Positions 25,812-33,444 of a stretch of 64,000 bases of DNA are shown here, piece by piece. Each line of letters starts with the position of its first letter. Position 1 is the first letter of the stretch. The position numbers were made by a program, and so were the translations under genes. The notes under the pieces were generated by a model. It did no database searches. It was not told the DNA's origin and was given only the letters and a program-made list of their open reading frames with translations. Source of the DNA: Muribaculaceae bacterium (lineage in GTDB: Bacteria; Bacteroidota; Bacteroidia; Bacteroidales; Muribaculaceae); the NCBI GenBank assembly GCA_022509165.1, contig JAFLTT010000007.1, positions 109,017 to 173,016 of the forward strand. Direction: 5' to 3'.

Positions 25812-28609
25812 TATTTTACAAGTTTTGGAATAAGAAATTTCCCGGTATAAGAAACCGGATTCTTTACAATTTCTTCAGGAGTGCCGATAGCGACTATTTC
25901 TCCACCTTTTTCTCCACCTTCAGGACCTATGTCTATAATCCAATCGGCAGATTTTATCATATCCAGATTATGCTCGATAATCACTACAGAATTACCTCTG
26001 TCTATCAGAGCATTGAGGGATTTAAGCAAGGTGTTGATATCATTAAAATGCAGACCTGTGGTGGGTTCGTCGAAAATAAAAAGATTGTTGCCTTGACTCT
26101 CTTCCGAAAGGAAAAATGCAAGTTTCACTCTTTGATTTTCTCCCCCCGACAAAGATGAAGAGTTCTGACCCAATTTAATATATCCCAATCCTACTTCTTG
26201 AAGTGGCTTCAGTTTCTTTATGATTCTTTTTTCAATATTCCCATTGGTCTGATTGAAAAAATCTATTGCCTCATCCACAGTCATTTCTAAAATATCATAG
26301 ATATTTTTTCCGCGATAGGTTACATCTAATATTTCCTTTTTGAATCTTTTCCCTTCGCATACTTCACATTGTAATTGGATATCGGCCATAAATTGCATCG
26401 GAACCACAATTTTCCCTTCACCTTTACATTCTTCACATCTTCCTCCTTCGCTATTGAAAGAAAAATACGACGGAGTGAATCCCATTTGTTTTGATAGTTG
26501 TTGTTCTGAGAAAAGTTTCCGTATCTCATCATAGGCCTTCAAATAAGTAGCAGGATTCGATCGGGTAGAAGTGCCAATCGGATTTTGATCTACAAAATAA
26601 ATGTTTTTTATTTCGTTAAGGTCTCCGCCTAATTTGGAATGTGACCCCGGCACCATTCCCGGTTCCCCAAGATGACGTGCTATTCCCTTGTAAAGTATTT
26701 CTTTTACTAAAGATGATTTACCTGAGCCGCTTACACCGGTAACTACAGTCATAATTCCTAATGGAAACTTTACATTCACGTCTTTAAGATTGTTTTCATT
26801 GGCGCCTGTAATCTCAATAAATTTTTTCCAGGGACGTCTTAAAGGTGAATAATCTATATTTAATTCTCCGTTAAGATATTTCACAGTATAGGAATCATGA
26901 TTCTCGGAAAGATTTTTTGCTGAATGAATATCGCCATTGAAAACTACATTGCCGCCAAAATTACCGGCATCTTTACCGATATCTATAATATGGTCCGCAG
27001 CATTCATTATTTCTTCATCATGTTCTACCACTAAAACGGTATTACCTGTTTCCTGAAGTTTCCTCAACACTGCTATAAGTCGGGCCGTATCCCTTGGATG
27101 AAGCCCTATGCTGGGTTCATCCAAGATATACAAAGAACCAACTAAGGCAGATCCCAAAGAAGTGGCCAAATTGATTCTCTGACTTTCACCTCCTGAAAGA
27201 GTTGAAGAAAGACGGTCTAAAGTAAGGTATCCCAATCCTACTTCATTAAGGAAATTGAGCCTTGAATTTATTTCCTTGAGTAATCTTTCGGCTATAACTT
27301 TATCTGTGTCGGATAAATTAAGATTAGCAAACAGATCTATTAGTTTTTCTATAGGAAGAGAGACCAATTCCTGAATATTGTGCCCGTCTATTTTTACATA
27401 GCCGGCATCTTTTCGAAGTCTTCCACCATTGCAAACCGGGCAAATTGTTTTACCTCTATAACGGGCTTTCAAAACTCGATACTGAATCTTATATTGCTGA
27501 GTGTCTACCCAATCAAAGAATCCGTTTATTCCTTCCCACTCCTTATTGCCTTGCCATAAAAAATCTTTTTCTTTCTTAGTCAGAGAGGAATAAGGAGCAT
27601 GCACCGGGAAATTATATTTCTTTGCCAGGTTGATAAAATATCTTTTCCATTCGCTCATTTTTTCTCCACGCCAACACTGCACGGCATCTTGATATACAGA
27701 TAAAGTCTTGTCCGGAATAACCAAATCCTCACTAATGCCCATTACTTTACCGAATCCTTCACATTCCGGACACGCTCCGTAAGGATTATTAAAGTTGAAC
27801 ATTAAGTCTGTGGGCTCTCTGAATTCTATACCGTCTTCCTCGAATTTCTTAGAAAAGATATGTGTTTTTATCTCTGAGTCATCCCATATTTTAATGATGC
27901 ACTCATCATTTCCTTCATAGTATGCTGTTTCTATAGAATCAGTGAGGCGTGATACCTCATCTTTGTCGGATGAGACAGAAAGCCGGTCAATTAAAAGGTT
28001 ATAGTTGTCGGGGAAAGAAACATCTTCTTGATTTACCATTTCCTCTATATCGATGAATTCTCCATTATGTTCAAGGCGTGAATATCCTTGTTTCATTAGG
28101 ATTTGGAGGTGTTGTCGGAATTCTCGGTCTTCGGGCACTTTAATTTTAGCTAAAACTGCCAATTTAGTGCCTTCCGGATAAGAAGTGATTATAGAAATAA
28201 CATCATCTATAGTATGTTTCTTAACTTCTTTTCCGGAAACAGGTGAAATTGTTTTGCCTATTTTGGCAAACAACATTCTTAAATAGTCATAAATTTCAGT
28301 GGATGTTCCCACAGTGCTACGAGGATTCCTTGTATTAACTTTCTGTTCGATAGCAATCGAAGGGGGGAGACTACTGATAAAATCGCAATCCGGTTTAGGC
28401 ATCCTTGTAAGAAACTGACGTGCGTAGGCTGAGAGACTTTCCACATATCGTCTCTGACCTTCCGCATATAGGGTATCGAAGGCAAGAGAAGACTTGCCTG
28501 AACCACTGACTCCGGTTACTACAATAAATTTATTAAGAGGGATGGAAAGATTAAAATTCTTAAGATTGTTAACCCTTACTCCTTTTAAAACAATGGAATT
28601 GTTATCCAT
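25811..28609 (-). CDS. uvrA: Excinuclease ABC subunit A, paralogue 1
   Basis: A 932-residue UvrA with two ABC ATPase modules. The first P-loop is GVSGSGKSS (about residue 34-42) and the second the same motif near residue 630. Signatures LSGGESQRINL and LSGGENQRVKL are both intact. Zinc motifs CPECEGFG, CPVCNGGR and CEECKGEG / CEVCEGKR are present, so the damage-sensing and DNA-binding modules look complete. A second, different UvrA is encoded at 33445-36291. This copy resembles the Bacteroidetes paralogue with IGKTISPVSGKEV and CWRGEKMSEWK. It starts just downstream of the tRNA-Gln terminator and overlaps a lipoprotein gene at its end. Confidence 0.92.
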   Translation of the reverse strand: MDNNSIVLKGVRVNNLKNFNLSIPLNKFIVVTGVSGSGKSSLAFDTLYAEGQRRYVESLSAYARQFLTRMPKPDCDFISSLPPSIAIEQKVNTRNPRSTVGTSTEIYDYLRMLFAKIGKTISPVSGKEVKKHTIDDVISIITSYPEGTKLAVLAKIKVPEDREFRQHLQILMKQGYSRLEHNGEFIDIEEMVNQEDVSFPDNYNLLIDRLSVSSDKDEVSRLTDSIETAYYEGNDECIIKIWDDSEIKTHIFSKKFEEDGIEFREPTDLMFNFNNPYGACPECEGFGKVMGISEDLVIPDKTLSVYQDAVQCWRGEKMSEWKRYFINLAKKYNFPVHAPYSSLTKKEKDFLWQGNKEWEGINGFFDWVDTQQYKIQYRVLKARYRGKTICPVCNGGRLRKDAGYVKIDGHNIQELVSLPIEKLIDLFANLNLSDTDKVIAERLLKEINSRLNFLNEVGLGYLTLDRLSSTLSGGESQRINLATSLGSALVGSLYILDEPSIGLHPRDTARLIAVLRKLQETGNTVLVVEHDEEIMNAADHIIDIGKDAGNFGGNVVFNGDIHSAKNLSENHDSYTVKYLNGELNIDYSPLRRPWKKFIEITGANENNLKDVNVKFPLGIMTVVTGVSGSGKSSLVKEILYKGIARHLGEPGMVPGSHSKLGGDLNEIKNIYFVDQNPIGTSTRSNPATYLKAYDEIRKLFSEQQLSKQMGFTPSYFSFNSEGGRCEECKGEGKIVVPMQFMADIQLQCEVCEGKRFKKEILDVTYRGKNIYDILEMTVDEAIDFFNQTNGNIEKRIIKKLKPLQEVGLGYIKLGQNSSSLSGGENQRVKLAFFLSEESQGNNLFIFDEPTTGLHFNDINTLLKSLNALIDRGNSVVIIEHNLDMIKSADWIIDIGPEGGEKGGEIVAIGTPEEIVKNPVSYTGKFLIPKLVK

Positions 28610-28629
28610 ATGGACCTTTAAATAAAAAT

Positions 28630-28658
28630 GAAAAAGGGTTATCGATATGATAACCCGG
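28630..28658 (-). terminator. Terminator of the tRNA-Gln transcript
   Basis: GGGTTATCATATCGATAACCC followed by TTTTTCATTTTT on the minus strand. It separates the tRNA pair from uvrA paralogue 1. Confidence 0.85.
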
Positions 28659-28662
28659 AAGT

Positions 28663-28733
28663 TGCCTTGGAAAGACTCGAACTCTCACAAACGGAACCAG
28701 AATCCGGTGTGCTACCATTACACCACAAGGCAC
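28663..28733 (-). tRNA. tRNA-Gln (CTG), downstream copy
   Basis: 71 nt, CCA not encoded. Acceptor TGCCTTG pairs with CAAGGCA; D arm GTGT/GCAC with GG at 18-19; anticodon loop TTCTGGT gives CTG; T arm GAGAG-TTCGAGT-CTTTC. The anticodon stem has a C-U mismatch at its outer pair. Identical to the copy at 28749. Confidence 0.9.
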
Positions 28734-28748
28734 GATGTTAGGAATAAG

Positions 28749-28819
28749 TTGCCTTGGAAAGACTCGAACTCTCACAAACGGAACCAGAATCCGGTGTGCT
28801 ACCATTACACCACAAGGCA
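28749..28819 (-). tRNA. tRNA-Gln (CTG), upstream copy
   Basis: Base-for-base identical to the copy at 28663-28733 and separated from it by 15 nt. The same fold and the same anticodon CTG apply. Both should be processed from one transcript that starts at the promoter at 28867-28897 and stops at the hairpin at 28630-28658. Confidence 0.9.
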
Positions 28820-28866
28820 ATTCCAGGAGGGGTGCTCTTTAAGATTACCCTTTTCCTTTCATAGTG

Positions 28867-28897
28867 CAAAGTTAAACCTCTTTTTTCAATTACGCAA
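28867..28897 (-). promoter_or_regulatory. tRNA-Gln promoter
   Basis: TTG (28897-28895), 20 nt, TAACTTTG (28874-28867) on the minus strand. The start would be near 28861, about 40 nt before the first tRNA. Confidence 0.75.
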
Positions 28898-28932
28898 AAA
28901 GTGTGCCGAAAATATTAAGAGTAGTCTACTTT

Positions 28933-31900
28933 TTATTCTTCCACTATAGGCTTCAATAATACATCAATTCTTTCCTCGTCGGTCAAAGTGCCATCGCCCA
29001 CAGGAACTGATACACCAAAGAAATTAGAATCTCTGTCTATGGCTTCTTTATCAAAAAAAGTCATTTTATCAGGTTTGATTATTTCCTGGCGCATCAACTT
29101 ATGATTCAGGGTACAAAGTTTTTGCACTTTTTCATTATTGATTGTCCCCATTTCCAATTTTCCTACCTTGTCTAATCTATAGTATAAAGACCGGTTTGGC
29201 GCTTTAATTACACTTAAGAGATAGTCATTTTCTTCACCTATATTTATGGCAATCAATTTTTCTTCTTTTGAGAACTTCTGAATCTGCTTTGGTAATATTG
29301 AGGTTATATCTTGCATAGGCACTTTACCCACTTTGCCATCCTGGAATGTATAAATCAGGTTGGCATTCTTTTCATTATCCTTCACTGCCAAGGCTAATCT
29401 ACATTCATCTAAATTATTATAATGATCTATATACAAATCTTCCCCGGATGTGTAAAAAGAATCATTGGGATTGAAATACAGATAAAATGCCGGGGTCACA
29501 AAATTCTCCTCATAATCGTGAAGAATATTTTTCCTATGTTTACCAGTATTTATCTCTTCTTTAGAATTTTCGCTTGAAGATTCCAAAATTTCTTCTTCCG
29601 TTTCATTTTTCTCTGAGATTTCTTCAGATTTATGATCAACGTAATCAGCTTGGTCATCTCCTTCTCTATCATTCACATCGCCTTGTTGAAGGTTTGAAAT
29701 TCCCCATAAAGCCATAAGAATATCGTAATTATGTTCACGGCTTTTGATAAATTCCTCTTTTTCTTCTCCTAAACGCGGTTTAGTAGTAGAACTGGCCCTG
29801 ACATAAATTACGCCATCTAATTCTACCGGCTGTCTTACGGGTTTTACATCTACTATAATCACACCCTTTTTTGACTCCGGGTCTGATGAAATCTCCCAAT
29901 GGTCCTTGGCATGAGTCGGAAGTGTCCTGTCAAGATGATTCTGAAGGTCTACTATCAGGCCATCTATATTTGCTTTTTCACCTCTATTGCGGCGATATGT
30001 TAGATCATCGTCAAGACCGTTTTCATATCCGGAATCATTCACACCGATGAAGAGTTTTCCACCTCTTGCATTCATAAACCCGCAGATAATATGGGTAATT
30101 TCATGCATCTGTCCCTTTGGATCTGGCCTTGAACCTGATTTAGAAGAAAATACCAGGCTGCTTTTGAATTCTATTGTCTGTGACTCGTCACCATAATATT
30201 TTGACGTAGCCAAAGCATTATTGATATTCAATAAATTAGATATCTCGTTAAGAATCTGTTTTCTTGAATCTTCCAATTCCTTTGGAAGCATGTTGTATGA
30301 TAGCACCAGGGAAGCTAATTTGCCTTCTATCTCATTTCGAGGATTCTGATATATATCCCATAAACCTGGAGTATTATGATTTGAATCTAAATCGGAAACT
30401 ATTTTAATTCTGGTGTAAAGGCGTTCGAGCATAGGGGAGTTTTGCACTTGAGATTCAAAAGCATCCACCACATCATAATCAAGACGACGGTTACGGCTGA
30501 ATTCCTGTAGAAACTCAAGTAATTTCATGTGAACGGAAATCTCATTTTCCAATCTCTTATTTTCAGCCAATCTACATAGAAGGGTTGCTAATCCCAGATA
30601 ATTATAAGCCTTGATATATTCAGTTTCAGAAAAGGCTCTTCGCTGGAGTATAAAGATTAATTCCTCCAGTTCCTCTTTCGACATAATCTGGGTGGATTCC
30701 ATTACTTGATAGGGGAGTTCCTGGTCATCTTTTACGCCTAATCCTTGCATAAGATTACTCAGACATTCAGATTTCTTTATCAATGATGGAATGTTTTCTT
30801 GATCAGTTGAAAGTTCACCAATGAAAAATTGAGGAGTAGAGAGGGAGCGATCTTGTTCGATATATCTTACCCTCACCAACATTCCTTCCGATAGATTTTC
30901 CGTACTGTCATCACATGCCACTTTATAAGTTGCTCCTGTTTCACTAAGACAAAGCCAGGCATTGTTAATTCTATCCAGATATGTGACAATAGCCACAGAT
31001 TCCTTCCCCGGATAATGATTTTCCAAAAGATGTTCTTCTATCTGCCTTTTCATACTGAAGGCAAGAGAGCCATCGGGTTTGATATGAACTGTGGCAGGAA
31101 AGAGAAGAGGTTCACCTTCCTCATTTAGTGTAAAGGATAAAGAACCATCGTAATTACTGGGTATATCTTTATACGACAACCATCCTATCATATGGATCGT
31201 ATCGGCCGGCATCCATCCTTCACCCATTAATGAATCGTCATGAATGGTGCAATGAAATTGTAACCTTTGTTTCTCATGTCCACTGTCTACAATCCTTACA
31301 TCATCTATCACAACCATTGTCTCGTCTCCTTCATCAGGAAAACGTTTTTCAATACGTTCCACACTTGAGTCACTGCCTCCAAAAAGTGACCAGGATATAT
31401 CAGACCAAACCTGACTGAGGGCTTTAAGATCTTTAGATTTCTTAGTATTGGGGAAGTTAATTGGATCCACAGTAGAAATAATGGGATCCATCCAATCAAA
31501 CATATTATTAGGAAGAACTGTGGAATCAGCATCAGCTCCCGTGCCTATTAAATGTATTTTAGTGGGAGAGAGGTGCAATTCCACTTTTGAGGTAATATAA
31601 GATTTTGTAATCATATTCCTTTCTTCATCCGGAGATAGTGGGAAAGATGATTTTACAAAAAGGAGAGTGGGATTTTCAGTGTCGTTCCAGGTATATTCAT
31701 TCGGCCATTCTATTCCTAAAAGCGAACATATACCTTTATCCAAAAGATTGTTAACTTCCGAAGGATTCAGATAAGAGATATATCTGTAAAGATTGGCTCT
31801 ATTTAAATTTAAATCAATATTGTCACTCTCATTGGCCAAAATTCTTTGAATTGCGATGGCCAAAATCATCCTTACAATTACCTTATTGTCTTGGCTTGAG

Positions 31901-33009
31901 TCATTAGCTGGTAAATTATTGATTTTACCACTGTTTTCTTCAATGAAGAGTTGAAGCTGTTCCACCAAAGCAGCTCTGAAGGGTTCTGACTCCCAATTGG
32001 AAATATCCCAGTTATGTAGAGCCTCGAAAAGTTCTCCCATTCTCGAATTAATAAGTTCCGGACGCAGCTTAAGAATAGTCATCATGATTCTTATCTGCAC
32101 AGAAGGCATATATAGATATCCGGAGTTCTTAAGTCGGCGAAACATCCTGTCTATATACTCTTCATGTGTCTTATCAAGAATCTTTTCCGCGGCTTGATGA
32201 TACTGTTCGAAGAGTTCTACATAATTTGATATGCGTCCTTGTAGAAGATGACGGTGTTCATTACTACATGCCCGTAGGAAATCAGATTCCTGTACCATAT
32301 AGAGAGCAAGGCGTCGGCCTATCTCAAGTCTGTCGCATATTTTCCTAAGTTTCTTTAAATCATCTCTACAAGCCACAAGCCATTCGGGTATATGGGTAGT
32401 ACAGATTTGAAGAAGGTCTAAAGTCCAGCCAGGAACCTTGTTTTCATATTTTATTAGGGCAGGGTGAAGTTCCGGAATTGATTCCAGAAGTTTTTTATAA
32501 AAACCGGCATATTCCTGCCTTAAATTTAAAAGATTCAGCCATTTTTCTATACTGTGAAACTCCAGGCTGAACTTAGTGCCAAGGGAGCCTACATACTTAA
32601 GGTTTACATAAGCATCTTTAATTTTTAATATCTTACATCTAACTCGGGTACCTTTAGTAAGAGGGACCGGTGAATTAGAAAGTTTAAAACATAACCCATG
32701 TTCATCTTTCAGCTCATATTGTGATGAATCTTCTCTTAAATGGTCTTTAACAATAAAACTATATTCTTCACCTTCATTATAAAAATTAGAAATATGTACT
32801 GAAATATCTTGTGAAAGAGTTAAAGGATAAAGAGATTTTACATAACATTGTATTTCATCGGGAATAGTTTGATTGAGTTGAAACTTAAATTTTAGTATTT
32901 TAAATTCTTCACCGTCATCTGTCTTGACTCGAAAAAACTTATTCTGGGATTGTTCCTTTAAAATTTTAAAAGAATAAGAGCCTCCTTGCTTTAGTTCAGC
33001 CGTTAACAT
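28933..33009 (-). CDS. Large protein with OB-like repeats and a Schlafen AlbA_2 domain
   Basis: A 1358-residue cytoplasmic protein without signal or membrane segments. Residues 1-145 contain two beta-rich S1/OB-like units; the second includes GTRVRCKILKIKDAYVNLKYVG. Further OB-like stretches appear near 580-650 and 690-750 (for example GMLVRVRYIEQD). About 935-1090 is a Schlafen AlbA_2 (divergent P-loop/nucleic-acid binding) domain, with TIEFKSSL, GFMNARGGKLFIGVND and GVIYVRASSTTKP. An acidic linker (about 1100-1150) leads to a C-terminal region with gyrase-pinwheel-like blades (YTFQDGKVGKVPM). A role in RNA or DNA handling is plausible, but the function is unknown. It lies between two uvrA genes and upstream of a tRNA pair. 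Confidence 0.75.
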   Translation of the reverse strand: MLTAELKQGGSYSFKILKEQSQNKFFRVKTDDGEEFKILKFKFQLNQTIPDEIQCYVKSLYPLTLSQDISVHISNFYNEGEEYSFIVKDHLREDSSQYELKDEHGLCFKLSNSPVPLTKGTRVRCKILKIKDAYVNLKYVGSLGTKFSLEFHSIEKWLNLLNLRQEYAGFYKKLLESIPELHPALIKYENKVPGWTLDLLQICTTHIPEWLVACRDDLKKLRKICDRLEIGRRLALYMVQESDFLRACSNEHRHLLQGRISNYVELFEQYHQAAEKILDKTHEEYIDRMFRRLKNSGYLYMPSVQIRIMMTILKLRPELINSRMGELFEALHNWDISNWESEPFRAALVEQLQLFIEENSGKINNLPANDSSQDNKVIVRMILAIAIQRILANESDNIDLNLNRANLYRYISYLNPSEVNNLLDKGICSLLGIEWPNEYTWNDTENPTLLFVKSSFPLSPDEERNMITKSYITSKVELHLSPTKIHLIGTGADADSTVLPNNMFDWMDPIISTVDPINFPNTKKSKDLKALSQVWSDISWSLFGGSDSSVERIEKRFPDEGDETMVVIDDVRIVDSGHEKQRLQFHCTIHDDSLMGEGWMPADTIHMIGWLSYKDIPSNYDGSLSFTLNEEGEPLLFPATVHIKPDGSLAFSMKRQIEEHLLENHYPGKESVAIVTYLDRINNAWLCLSETGATYKVACDDSTENLSEGMLVRVRYIEQDRSLSTPQFFIGELSTDQENIPSLIKKSECLSNLMQGLGVKDDQELPYQVMESTQIMSKEELEELIFILQRRAFSETEYIKAYNYLGLATLLCRLAENKRLENEISVHMKLLEFLQEFSRNRRLDYDVVDAFESQVQNSPMLERLYTRIKIVSDLDSNHNTPGLWDIYQNPRNEIEGKLASLVLSYNMLPKELEDSRKQILNEISNLLNINNALATSKYYGDESQTIEFKSSLVFSSKSGSRPDPKGQMHEITHIICGFMNARGGKLFIGVNDSGYENGLDDDLTYRRNRGEKANIDGLIVDLQNHLDRTLPTHAKDHWEISSDPESKKGVIIVDVKPVRQPVELDGVIYVRASSTTKPRLGEEKEEFIKSREHNYDILMALWGISNLQQGDVNDREGDDQADYVDHKSEEISEKNETEEEILESSSENSKEEINTGKHRKNILHDYEENFVTPAFYLYFNPNDSFYTSGEDLYIDHYNNLDECRLALAVKDNEKNANLIYTFQDGKVGKVPMQDITSILPKQIQKFSKEEKLIAINIGEENDYLLSVIKAPNRSLYYRLDKVGKLEMGTINNEKVQKLCTLNHKLMRQEIIKPDKMTFFDKEAIDRDSNFFGVSVPVGDGTLTDEERIDVLLKPIVEE

Positions 33010-33244
33010 AATCTTTTAGTTATTAATAATTTATATTATGCGAAATTAAAAATTGCCTATTTACGCAATTTCATTACAAATTTACCAAATTGTTTTCAAT
33101 CAAATTAAAAATAAAAAATTTTTAAGGTTTTTTTATCTATCAAAATTCTTGCTTTAAATAAGCCTACAACTTATTATAGTGCTTTTAGAAAAGAAAGTTG
33201 GGATCATTAATAAACAGATGGTGATAATGCATAATAAAACTATG

Positions 33245-33345
33245 GATTATCCTCATAAATATTCCCATTAATAAATTGCCCTCAAAAGTAGGGAAGCACG
33301 GCCCGTTATTTTTTACCCAAGATCCCAAAGTAGGGAACCGGTTTA
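33245..33345. repeat. REP-like element, copy 2 (degenerate)
   Basis: The flank CCCATTAATAAATTGCCCTC (33264-33283) is identical to copy 1 near 4581. It is followed by GTAGGGAAGCACGGCCCGT, in which the hairpin is broken. A second GTAGGGA at 33330 is in direct rather than inverted orientation. This looks like a decaying copy. Confidence 0.6.
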
Positions 33346-33353
33346 TGACACAA

Positions 33354-33382
33354 ACAAAAAAGACGATTAAAAAATCGTCTTA
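33354..33382 (-). terminator. Terminator after uvrA paralogue 2
   Basis: AAGACGATTTTTTAATCGTCTT followed by TTTTGTTTGT on the minus strand, about 60 nt after the uvrA stop codon. Confidence 0.75.
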
Positions 33383-33444
33383 AATTCTATTTAACATAAT
33401 ATGGATTATGAAAAAATTTCCAAATGTCCACGTTATCTTTCCTT

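Larger units (their letters stand above)
33010..33444. other. Noncoding interval with a decayed REP element
   Basis: No gene is visible. It holds a -7 element for the large AlbA_2 protein (TAAATTTG, minus strand, 33084-33077; -33 unclear). It also holds a REP-like repeat (33245-33345) and the terminator of uvrA paralogue 2 (33358-33382). Confidence 0.6.

Noticed and set aside
28602..28949. Frames with an internal repeat on both strands
   Set aside because: The repeats are translations of the two identical tRNA-Gln genes.
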